A stretch of 64,000 nucleotides of DNA from Chitinophagaceae bacterium. Lineage in GTDB: Bacteria; Bacteroidota; Bacteroidia; Chitinophagales; Chitinophagaceae. Positions within the stretch are counted from its first letter, which is position 1, and each line of letters begins with the position of its first letter. The notes beneath the pieces are model-generated. The model had not been told where the DNA came from, made no database searches, and worked only from the letters and a program-made list of their open reading frames with translations. A program made the translations under genes and the position numbers. Below, piece after piece: positions 37,647 through 46,058 of this stretch. The stretch is taken from contig JADJDJ010000003.1 of assembly GCA_016702745.1 (NCBI GenBank), positions 887,118 to 951,117 of the forward strand, given 5' to 3'.

Positions 37647-38532
37647 ATGAAAGCAGTCATGAAAAAACACAGCCCTCTCCTGCTCGCCGCCTTTGCCATT
37701 TTGCTTACCATTGGCCTTGTATCCTGGGGACAACAACAACAGGGCGGCCGCTTTGAACAAAGCAGCAACGACACCACACCCAAGACTAAAAAATCGGACC
37801 GGGATAAAAAAGTCCGCGACCTCGATGAAGTACTGGATGAACTGGAACGGGTGGATTTTGAAAAGAAATGGAAAAAGCCAGCCGGGAGATTGCTGATGCC
37901 ATGAAGGAACTGGACGGCAATAAACTGAAACTGGAAATAGAAAAGGCCATGAAAGGAATTGATATGGCCGCTATTGAAAAAGAAATCAAAACCTCTCTGG
38001 CTAAGGTTGACTTTGATAAAATCAAGGTGGAAATTGCCGAGGCCATGAAAGGAGTGGATATGGCGAAAATTCAGGAAGAAATAAACAAGGCCATGAAAGA
38101 ACTGGATCTGGCTAAAATTCAGCAGGAAGTGGAATTATCGCTCTCCAAAATTGATATGGACAAGATGAAAGAGGAATTGAAAAAGTGCAGGAGATTGATA
38201 TGAAAAAACTGGACGAGGACCTGAAGAAAATGACTGAAGAACTGAAAGATATCAAACCCAATATCTAAAAAGAACTGGCTAATGCCCGTAAGGAGATTGA
38301 AAAAGCCAAAGAGGAAATTAAAGAATATAAAGTCTTTGTAGACGGATTGGACAAAGACGGCCTGATTAATAAAAAAGGAAATTATACCCTGCAACATAAA
38401 AACGGGGAACTGCTGATCAATGGTAAAAAAGCAGCGGATCAGGTGGCAGAAAAATATCGTTCCTTCCTGGACAAACATCCCAAATTCAAAATCGAGAAAA
38501 CTGATGATGATTTTGATATGGACCTGGATTGA
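37647..38532 (+). pseudogene. Secreted coiled-coil repeat protein, broken by two frameshifts and a stop
   Basis: Three fragments belong to one protein of about 295 residues. Signal peptide from MKAVMKKHSPLLLAAF (ATG at 37647, or 37659). Joints: adding one A at 37866-37868 gives DFEKKMEKASREIADAM; adding one A at 38180-38184 gives ELKKVQEIDMKKLDE. An in-frame TAA remains at 38266-38268, after which coding continues as KELANARKEIEKAKE. The middle consists of repeats of about 20 residues such as AMKGIDMAAIEKEIKTSLAK, almost purely helical and charged. The family is not recognised. Two indels may be sequencing errors, but the stop is a substitution, so this copy may be truly inactive. Confidence 0.6.
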
Positions 38533-38549
38533 AGAATACTGGTAGCGCT

Positions 38550-38594
38550 AAAAAAACTGTCACATTTCGGCAAGCCCAAAGTGACAGTTTTTTT
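38550..38594 (+). terminator. Terminator built on a TTCGGCAAGCCCA-type repeat
   Basis: A7-CTGTCAC ... GTGACAG-T7 around a loop ATTTCGGCAAGCCCAAA, related to the repeats at 1613-1645 and 25574-25600. Confidence 0.75.
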
Positions 38595-38668
38595 ATTCTC
38601 CTCAGCAGGCAATGATAACAGCCGAATCATAAAAAAAGTCATCGCCAGTCTGTTCAGACAGCCGGAAT

Positions 38669-38699
38669 AAAAAAAGTCCCGCCAATGGCGGGACTTTTT
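38669..38699. terminator. Bidirectional terminator before the regulatory-like domain gene
   Basis: GTCCCGCC-AAT-GGCGGGAC, 8-bp perfect stem flanked by A-rich and T-rich tracts, 20 bases past the stop of the minus-strand gene at 38719. Confidence 0.85.
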
Positions 38700-38718
38700 A
38701 ATTCAAATTTATTTTTTC

Positions 38719-39111
38719 TTACATCCCCCCGAAACTTCCGGGAGAAGGCATGATATCAAATACATCATTCTCGATCATCTCGATACTCATCTGGAAGGCT
38801 TCATCTGTTTTCACCACTACTTTCTCCTTGGTGGCTTTGCGGAATCCGGCCTTCTCAAAGACAAACTTGTAAGTGCCTGGTTTCAGTTCATCAAAAGAAA
38901 AGGTTCCATCATCATCGGAGAGTACCACTTTTTCTTTCTTGGTAATATTGTAGGCTGTGATACTCACATCCTTGAGTGGTTTTTTTGTCTCCGAATGGAG
39001 AATCACTCCATTTACATCATCCTTTTTACCATCGCCGGGACCGATCTCTGTTGCTTTGGCGGCAACAAAACCCAGCAGACTGAAACCCAGTAAAAAAAGT
39101 TTTTGTTTCAT
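38719..39111 (-). CDS. Secreted carboxypeptidase-regulatory-like domain protein
   Basis: 130 residues. Signal peptide (MKQKLFLLGFSLLGFVAAKA), then one CarboxypepD_reg-like beta-sandwich: NGVILHSETKKPLKDVSITA, SDDDGTFSFDELKPGTYKFV and FEKAGFRKATKEKVVV. In larger Bacteroidota proteins this domain precedes TonB-dependent receptors; here it stands alone as a small envelope protein. The tail ends PSPGSFGGM. Role unknown. Confidence 0.82.
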   Translation of the reverse strand: MKQKLFLLGFSLLGFVAAKATEIGPGDGKKDDVNGVILHSETKKPLKDVSITAYNITKKEKVVLSDDDGTFSFDELKPGTYKFVFEKAGFRKATKEKVVVKTDEAFQMSIEMIENDVFDIMPSPGSFGGM

Positions 39112-39178
39112 TTTAAACGTTTTGAATGGTTGTCAAAAACCCTTCAGCACAGACCCGTTTTGGATGGTACTGGTAAAA

Positions 39179-40132
39179 TTAAAGTATTTTCAATGGTTCG
39201 GCCAAACCGTTCATAAACTCTTCCCATACTTTTTTTACGATCTCCCCGGCCGGTAAAATACGATCCAGCAAGGCCCCTGCCTGTCCGATTTCCAGCTCTC
39301 CTTCCTGCATATCTCCTTCAAACATACCCTTTTTGGCCCGTGCACGACCCAGGATTTGCTGCAATTCCTCCACCCCTGCCCCCCTTAGTTCGGCAGCCTT
39401 TACCTGCTCATAAAAAGCATTCCGGATCAACCGGACAGGGGTAAGTTGCTTTAAAGCCAATTGGGTATCCCCTTCCTGCAAACTGATCACGGCATTTTTA
39501 AAATTGATATGGGAGGATGCTTCCTCACTGGCCACAAAGCGGCTGCCCATTTGCACGCCTTCTGCCCCCAGTACCATGGTGGCCAGCATCTGCCGGCCAT
39601 TGACGATCCCGCCTGCAGCAATCACCGGAATTTTTACGGCTTCCACCACGGCAGGTACCAGCACCAGGGTGGTGGTTTCTTCCCTTCCATTATGCCCCCC
39701 GGCTTCAAAACCTTCGGCCACTACGGCATCACATCCCGCCTCCTCTGCCTTCCTTGCAAATTTTGAAGAACTGACTACATGTATAACCGTCACCCCTTTT
39801 TCTTTGAGGATAGTAGTCCAGGTTTTTGGATTTCCTGCTGAACTGAAAACAATTTTTACGCCCTCTTCAATGATGATGTTGATATGCTGATCAATATCCG
39901 GATATAACAAAGGAATATTCACCGCAAAAGGGTGCGCAGTAGCCGCTTTGCATTTCCGGATATGTTCCCGTAAAACATCCGGATACATCGAACCCGCTCC
40001 TATGATTCCCAGTCCGCCCGCATTGCTTACCGCACTGGCCAATCTCCATCCACTGGCCCAGATCATACCGGCCTGAATGATGGGATAGCGTATCCCGAAA
40101 AGTTGTGTAATTCTATTGGAGAATGATTCCAT
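39179..40132 (-). CDS. Nitronate monooxygenase / 2-nitropropane dioxygenase-like FMN enzyme
   Basis: 317 residues. TIM-barrel FMN enzyme with the N-terminal RYPIIQAGMIWASGWRLASAV, the EGFEAGGHNGR segment containing the family's catalytic-type His, and the phosphate-binding AAGGIVNGRQMLATMVLGA and EGVQMGSRF. The family oxidises nitronates; the related FabK reduces enoyl-ACP, and the two are hard to separate by eye, so fatty-acid metabolism cannot be excluded. The likely promoter is 106 bases upstream, with repeats in the leader. Confidence 0.85.
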   Translation of the reverse strand: MESFSNRITQLFGIRYPIIQAGMIWASGWRLASAVSNAGGLGIIGAGSMYPDVLREHIRKCKAATAHPFAVNIPLLYPDIDQHINIIIEEGVKIVFSSAGNPKTWTTILKEKGVTVIHVVSSSKFARKAEEAGCDAVVAEGFEAGGHNGREETTTLVLVPAVVEAVKIPVIAAGGIVNGRQMLATMVLGAEGVQMGSRFVASEEASSHINFKNAVISLQEGDTQLALKQLTPVRLIRNAFYEQVKAAELRGAGVEELQQILGRARAKKGMFEGDMQEGELEIGQAGALLDRILPAGEIVKKVWEEFMNGLAEPLKIL

Positions 40133-40137
40133 GGAGA

Positions 40138-40210
40138 AGTCGTTAGTCTTTAGTCGATAGTCAGTTGAGAAAAGTCGTTAGTCCTTAGTCTTTAGTCGAT
40201 AGTCAGTTGA
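40138..40210. repeat. Tandem AGTCGTTAGTC(C)TTAGTCGATAGTCAGTTGA repeats
   Basis: Two near-identical units (40138-40168 and 40173-40210) made of TTAGTC/GATAGTCAG words, lying between the FMN enzyme start and its likely -7 box, so within its predicted leader. Confidence 0.75.
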
Positions 40211-40238
40211 CAACTGTGGCCATTGACTTTTACAGGAG

Positions 40239-40246
40239 CAAAGATA
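40239..40246 (-). promoter_or_regulatory. Possible -7 box of the FMN enzyme gene
   Basis: Reads TATCTTTG on the minus strand, 106 bases before the start codon. No -33 element is clear. Confidence 0.35.
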
Positions 40247-40252
40247 GAGATT

Positions 40253-40355
40253 GGGGTGGTGAGAATTGGGATATTAGGATAATAGGATATTAGGATATTG
40301 CTTCGCCCGCCATAGCTATAGCGAAGGCAGGGATATTGGGAATTGGGGATTGGGT
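40253..40355. repeat. Low-complexity GGATATT run with embedded inverted repeat
   Basis: Repeated GGGATATT/AGGATATT words flank GCTTCGCCCGCCATAGCTATAGCGAAGGCA, which can fold on itself. The same arrangement occurs at 63792-63871. Confidence 0.7.
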
Positions 40356-40383
40356 AACTCAAACTTATGTGAGTACTTAATAC

Positions 40384-41373
40384 CTAGCCCAGATCGATGC
40401 TGGTATTATCCCCGATATTCAGGGAGCGGCTTTCACCGCGGAGGTTGGTATCACTTCCGATGACGGAGGCATTCAGGACGATATCAAAAAGATTGGAATA
40501 GGATCCGATGATCGAATCTTTGATAATAGAATAGTCAATGGTGGTATTATCTCCGATGGCCACATTGGGACCGATGATGGTGTTTTTGATATTGCAGCCG
40601 GTGCCAATACTAACCGGTGGGATGATCACTGTATTAATAAAGGGGGTTGTGTCAACAACAGGATCAAATTTCTTCAGCAGGGTGGCATTGGATTCCAGCA
40701 GGGTTTCTTTTTTACCACAATCAAACCAGCTTTCTACTTTGAATGATTTAAACTGGCAACCCATTTTAATCATACAATCCAGTGCATCCGTCAGGCTGTA
40801 TTCGCCATGAGTTCTTAATCCCTGCCGGATATTGGTTTCCAGACATTGAAATAATTGCTCTGATTCCCGGATTTTATAAACCCCCACCATGGCCATATTG
40901 GATTTGGGTATCTGCGGTTTCTCCACCACATGGTGAATGGATCCGTCTTCATCCAGTTCTGCCACCCCAAATTCGCGGGGGTCATCCACTTTTCTTACCC
41001 CGATCATCGAAAAAGGACTGGCCACTACTTCTTTGATATCATACTCACAAATAGTATCTCCCAGCACCACAAACACTTCATCATTGTCAACAATGTTGCG
41101 GGTGAGGCGGATAGCATGTCCCACCCCCTGCCGGTCCACCTGTTGTATATAATGTGCTGTCAGTTCGGGATACTTACTCTTCACATAATCCTGAATCTTT
41201 TCACCCAGGTAACCCACGATAAAAACGAATTCGGTGATACCGGCTTCTTTCAGCTGGTCAATGATAATGCTAAGAACCGTTTTGCCCGCCAGAGGAATAA
41301 GGGCCTTGGGCTGAGTGTAACTATGTGGTCGCAGCTTGGTACCGGCACCGGCTACGGGTATAATCGCCTTCAT
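40384..41373 (-). CDS. Sugar-phosphate nucleotidyltransferase with beta-helix tail
   Basis: 329 residues. The N-terminal nucleotidyltransferase domain has MKAIIPVAGAGTKLRPHSYT, where the usual GGxGTRL is seen as GAGTKLR, the sugar-activating Lys in QPKALIPLAGK, and VVLGDTICEYD. The C-terminal 90 residues are hexapeptide repeats of a left-handed beta helix (IGTGCNIKNTIIGPNVAIGD). This is the long RmlA/GlmU-like architecture, transferring UTP or dTTP onto a sugar 1-phosphate. Which sugar cannot be told. It is divergent from glyA. A GC-rich hairpin, CCCGGG-GTTT-CCCGGG, lies in its leader at about 41390-41408. Confidence 0.88.
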   Translation of the reverse strand: MKAIIPVAGAGTKLRPHSYTQPKALIPLAGKTVLSIIIDQLKEAGITEFVFIVGYLGEKIQDYVKSKYPELTAHYIQQVDRQGVGHAIRLTRNIVDNDEVFVVLGDTICEYDIKEVVASPFSMIGVRKVDDPREFGVAELDEDGSIHHVVEKPQIPKSNMAMVGVYKIRESEQLFQCLETNIRQGLRTHGEYSLTDALDCMIKMGCQFKSFKVESWFDCGKKETLLESNATLLKKFDPVVDTTPFINTVIIPPVSIGTGCNIKNTIIGPNVAIGDNTTIDYSIIKDSIIGSYSNLFDIVLNASVIGSDTNLRGESRSLNIGDNTSIDLG

Positions 41374-41493
41374 GATAAGCCTGTTGGTTGGCCCGGGAAA
41401 CCCCGGGGGTTACTAATCAAAAGCCAACGAAAGTAATACTTTTGAAATAAACAGGTCTGAACAGTTTGGTACCGGATTTTAACCCCGCTCACT

Positions 41494-41501
41494 TAATTTT
41501 G
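41494..41501 (+). promoter_or_regulatory. -7 box of glyA (leaderless geometry)
   Basis: TAATTTTG ends 4 bases before the glyA ATG. A second candidate, TACTTTTG, lies at 41437-41444 and would give a leader of about 55 bases. Confidence 0.45.
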
Positions 41502-41505
41502 CGCC

Positions 41506-42783
41506 ATGCAGAAAGATACACAGGTCTTTGACCTTATCAACCGGGAGCTGGATCGCCAGCGTCATGGAATTGAACTGATCGCCTCTGAGAATTTTACCTC
41601 CCTGCAGGTGATGCAGGCCATGGGTACCGTGCCCACCAATAAATACGCCGAAGGATACCCTGGCAAACGGTATTACGGGGGTTGTGAGATCGTGGATGAA
41701 ATAGAAAATCTTGCTATTGACCGGCTGAAAAAAGTATTCAATTGCAGCTGGGCCAATGTTCAACCACATAGTGGCGCTTCTGCCAATGCTGCTGTTTTCC
41801 TGGCGGTGATGAAACCCGGTGAAAAATTCCTGGGACTTGACCTGAGTATGGGTGGTCACCTGACCCATGGTAGTCCGGCCAATTTCAGCGGCAAAACCTA
41901 CCATGCCCTTCATTACGGAGTAACCGCAGATGGTATTGTTGATTATGAACAACTGGAAGCCAAGGCAAGAGCCGAAAAACCAAAGATGATTATCTGCGGA
42001 GCTTCCGCTTATAGCCGAGACTGGGATTATCAGCGTATTCGCGCTGTTGCTGATGAAATTGGTGCTGTTGTTTTTGCAGATATCGCGCATCCGGCCGGAC
42101 TTATTGCCAAAGGTTTACTGAATGATCCTTTTGATCATTGCCATATTGTTTCTTCCACCACTCATAAAACATTGCGTGGACCCCGGGGTGGTATCATTAT
42201 GCTTCGGCATGATTTTGAAAACCCATGGGGCTATAAAGACCCCAAGGGTAATCCGCGTACTATGAGTCAGCTGCTGGACCTGGCCGTTTTTCCGGGTTCA
42301 CAGGGCGGGCCCTTAGAACATGTGATTGCAGCCAAGGCCGTTGCCTTTGGAGAAATACTGGAAGAAGGATTTACAGCTTATGGTCAGCAGGTCATTGCCA
42401 ATGCACAGGCCATGGCCAAATCATTGGTAAACCGGGGTTATAACCTGATCAGTGGTGGCACCGACAATCACCTGATGCTGATAGATCTCCGGAATAAAAA
42501 TATCACCGGTAAAAAAGCACAGGAAACGCTGGACAAAGCCCATATCACACTGAATAAAAATGCCGTGCCCTTTGACGACAAATCACCTTTTGTAACCTCC
42601 GGTATCCGGGTAGGTGTTCCTGCCATTACCACCCGTGGTATGAAGGAATCACATATGGAAACCGTGGTGGCTTTTATTGATAAAGTGCTGATGAATGCCG
42701 ATGATGAGCAACTGATCAGTGGGGTGAAACAGGAAGTAAAATCATTTATGCAGCAATTCCCTTTATACCCTGAACTGGGTTAA
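41506..42783 (+). CDS. glyA: Serine hydroxymethyltransferase
   Basis: 425 residues, full length. Key motifs: IELIASENFTSLQVMQAMG, YAEGYPGKRYYGGCE, the PLP-binding VSSTTHKTLRGPRGG with Lys221, and VTSGIRVGVPAITTRG. It interconverts serine and glycine with tetrahydrofolate in the cytoplasm, supplying one-carbon units. It is followed after 35 bases by the DUF4293 gene in the same direction. Confidence 0.97.
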   Translation: MQKDTQVFDLINRELDRQRHGIELIASENFTSLQVMQAMGTVPTNKYAEGYPGKRYYGGCEIVDEIENLAIDRLKKVFNCSWANVQPHSGASANAAVFLAVMKPGEKFLGLDLSMGGHLTHGSPANFSGKTYHALHYGVTADGIVDYEQLEAKARAEKPKMIICGASAYSRDWDYQRIRAVADEIGAVVFADIAHPAGLIAKGLLNDPFDHCHIVSSTTHKTLRGPRGGIIMLRHDFENPWGYKDPKGNPRTMSQLLDLAVFPGSQGGPLEHVIAAKAVAFGEILEEGFTAYGQQVIANAQAMAKSLVNRGYNLISGGTDNHLMLIDLRNKNITGKKAQETLDKAHITLNKNAVPFDDKSPFVTSGIRVGVPAITTRGMKESHMETVVAFIDKVLMNADDEQLISGVKQEVKSFMQQFPLYPELG

Positions 42784-42818
42784 GGCGATATTGTCTTTTA
42801 TTATAAGAAGGAACTGTT

Positions 42819-43235
42819 ATGATACAAAGAAAACAAACCCTCTGGTTATTACTCGCCACTGTAGCGGCCCTGCTGAGTTTTATGTTTCCTTTTGCCACCG
42901 GCAAAGGAATAGAGAAAGGCCTTGAAGTGGATAAGGTTTTAAAAGCCGACAGTCATTTCCTGTTATTAATTCTCACCGGGGCATCCCTGGTACTTTCAGC
43001 AGTGACGATCTTCCTGTACAAAGACCGGCAGTTACAGATCAAACTTTCCCTGGTAGGTTTATTACTCGCCCTGCTGACTCTTGTATTATATATCACCCAA
43101 CTGAATAAACTCAGCAAGAGCACACTGGCACTGTTTTGCATTTTACCGGTAGCCGTACTGGCCGGATATTTCATGGCATTCCGTGATATCCGTAAAGATG
43201 AGAAGCTGGTGAAAAGTCTGGATAAACTCCGTTAA
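42819..43235 (+). CDS. DUF4293-family membrane protein
   Basis: 138 residues with four membrane helices and a short charged tail. The opening MIQRKQTLWLLLATVAALLS is characteristic of DUF4293 proteins of Bacteroidota. Function is unknown. It lies close behind glyA and is probably co-transcribed. Confidence 0.85.
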   Translation: MIQRKQTLWLLLATVAALLSFMFPFATGKGIEKGLEVDKVLKADSHFLLLILTGASLVLSAVTIFLYKDRQLQIKLSLVGLLLALLTLVLYITQLNKLSKSTLALFCILPVAVLAGYFMAFRDIRKDEKLVKSLDKLR

Positions 43236-43274
43236 AAATTCACCCATTTTTTTTTACGCAGCCGGAAGAATTTT

Positions 43275-45663
43275 TTACCGGATGACTATACTGGTATGTC
43301 TTGTTCCGAAACTACCCGTTAGCTTCAGAAAGTACTGGCCGGCCGGAAGAGTTGCGGGTAATTCAATGGACTGGGTCATTGTATTTCCCCGGTGTTGAAT
43401 CATTTCCTTTTTCACCAATCTTCCACCTGTTTCAAAAAGACTCAACTCATACTGACCAGGTTCAGCGGTAAGTTGCAACTGAACAGATTGTCCTTTTTGT
43501 ACCGGATTTGGATAAACAGCGATACCAAGGGTTGCAAGGTTGCGCTGTACTTTTACAATCGGGCTGTATGTCGTCTTCCCGCTGATTTCAATAACCTGGA
43601 TCCGGTAATATCCGGTTAACAGTGGTTGAAGATCTGTTAGTTTAAAATCTTCCCGGCCACCATTTTGGGATCTTGCGGGCAGGCTTCCAATAGTAGTGAA
43701 TTGTTGTCCGTTCACTGATCGCTGCACGCTATAGGAAACAATACCTGATTCGGTCAGGTTGGTCCATTCAATCTGATTAACGGCATCCGCCACATAGGCT
43801 TTTACATTCACCAGTTTAACAGGTAAAGGATTGGTAGCTCCGTTTGTACTTCCCAATGCAAAATTACCAAAAGAGGAAAGACTATTCCAGGTAATACTAC
43901 CGGAAGAAACGGTACCACTGGTGCTGCTGCTGCCATGATTATCCCATCCGGCCACTCCTAACTGTGCCATTACAAGCGTACTCAGGTCTGTTACATAGGC
44001 AGCGGTATTACAATTACTGTATCCGCTCCAGCTGATGGTAATATTAGTGGTTGGTGAATTGGGTCCGTCCTCGGTAATATTCCAGTACTCGCAATTGCTC
44101 ACATGCGAAAGTCCTGTGGAGGTCATGGGTCCCATGGCCGCGGCACTCGCACGCATATATTCTGCTGTGAAAACATCATCCACATTGGATGGTGTGGGAG
44201 CCGAAATGGAACAAAAACGGTAACCGGCCCCTGTTTTTCCAACCGGAAAAACAAAAGCATCATTGCCGATTTTACGCACTGGCCCGTTGACAAAAGAAGG
44301 ATTGGTTCCATTATTCGCACCGGTTGCCGTGGCATTATCATTAAACAGCAACAGATTGGCAGCAGTAGAATTAACGATACCTGCAGTGAAAGTACCGGTT
44401 CCTGAAATGCTGGTGGTTCTGTTCAGAGTAAGTGCACCAGCTGCTTTGTTAATAGTAAAATGATTGAAAGTGGTAGATACCGATCCGCTGATGGACTGAG
44501 CGCCTGATCCATTAAATTGAATGGTTCCGGTTCCGGCATTGAAACTGCCGTCATTGATCCAGTTACCACCAATGGAATGGGTGTAGGAACCCGCATTGAA
44601 AGTGGAACCGGATTTTATCTCCAGACTTCCCCTGACTTCCAGATTCGCACCTGCAGATTTTGTTCCGTTATTGATACTGAGATGCCCATAACCCGGTGAT
44701 GGCAGGTTGTAGATGGTTTGACCTGAAGTCACATTATATTCCACCAAACTGGTATTACTGATTGAAACCGTATTGAACCGCATGGGGAAATTACTCCCGC
44801 TATGCCCGCCTGTATTATTGCCCAGCTGTAACACTGCATTGCCGTTCAAGGTTAAACTTCCTGCATTGCCGGTACCACCGCCACTTGTACCGCCATTCCA
44901 GCGGCTGGTTCCCAGGTTCAATACAGAAGTTCCGTTAAGCGTAAGATTTCCAAGAATATTATCAGGTGCCGCTGAACCGGTTACAATATTAACGGTAGGG
45001 TTATTGGTATTTCCAATCACCACATTAGTGAACTCACAGTAGTAAGAAGTATTGTTCCAGGTGATGGTTTGAGAACCACTGCCATCAAATTCAATGGTAC
45101 CCGGGGTATTACTAACATTCACAAACGCACGGCGACCCAGGGTCAGGTTCCCCCTGAAAATGATTTTACTGTTTGCATTTCCCATCCAGCCCATTCCGTC
45201 ACCACGGTTTGTGGGTCCAAAGGAAACATTCCCGCGAAAATCAATGATACCGGCCGCAGTTCCGCCATTAACGCCAATTTGTATATCGGTATTTGAATTG
45301 CCGGATAAGATATCGATCAGGGCCGTTCCGTTAACGGTTAAGGTGTTCGACCCTACTGATAATTTTGCGTTATCATTATTACCACTTACTGTAAAAGTCA
45401 GGTTATTGATTGTGACATTTGAAGAAACTGTAATGGTGGCATCGGAGGTAATTGCGATTACAACATTATGCGCCGGGCCTGGTACACCCGATGGACTCCA
45501 GTTGGAAGCCGTATTAAAATCAGTGCCGGAACCTCCTGCTCCTGCGCCAATCCATGTTTTTTGCGCCTGTAGTAAGCTGCTGCAAAGCAGACCGGTTACA
45601 ATAGCAAGTGAATACAGTTTGCCAGCTAAGGTGGGTTTGATAAGGATGGATAAATGTTTCTAT
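43275..45663 (-). CDS. Large secreted T9SS cargo protein; start codon damaged in this sequence
   Basis: About 795 residues. The frame is open to 45659 but has no ATG. Removing one base at 45661 turns AATAGAAACAT into AATGAAACAT and gives MKHLSILIKPTLAGKLYSLA, a normal signal peptide; without this the first ATG (45194) would give a truncated protein lacking export signals. The body is repetitive beta structure (LNGTSVLNLGTSRWNGG, FNAGTGTIQFNGSGAQSISG). The C-terminus is a T9SS sorting domain (LGIAVYPNPVQKGQSVQLQL ... GQYFLKLTGS). It is paralogous to the protein at 48056-50559. Probably a surface or secreted adhesin-like protein. Confidence 0.8.
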
Positions 45664-46058
45664 TTATTTTAATAGATTACTATTATGCAAGATTACACAG
45701 AACATCTGTAATTCCTAAATGATACTACTTAGTAAAAGCCCTGTCTGCATTTGGAGAATTACGATTTCAGCCCAACTGCTCAATTCTTCTCTGTTGTTTT
45801 CAATAAAAAAGTTCAACAAAAAAAAACAGTAATGTAGTAAGTCAGATTGCAGCTACTTTTTTAAAATCAAATTTCTTCGGTTGATTGACGTGGTATTACA
45901 CCTGCAAAAAAATGAATACTTGTTTCTGCTTGCCTTTCTTCAGAATATAGCTTATCCCCTTATAGGTGTATCTGCTCATAATCGAAAAATGGAGTTCCAT
46001 TTAATTGTAAAGGGCTGAACCTGATTATAATTTTATAGTGAATCCAACCATCCTGATC
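45664..46058. other. AT-rich divergent intergenic region
   Basis: About 395 bases between two divergent T9SS cargo genes. AT-rich, with A and T runs but no convincing gene, hairpin terminator or perfect TAnnTTTG box on either strand. Promoters for both genes must lie here. Confidence 0.5.

Noticed and set aside
45094..45672. Plus-strand coding region of about 192 codons
   Set aside because: It lies antisense to the signal peptide and beta repeats of the T9SS protein and resembles no protein; its composition is that of a shadow frame.
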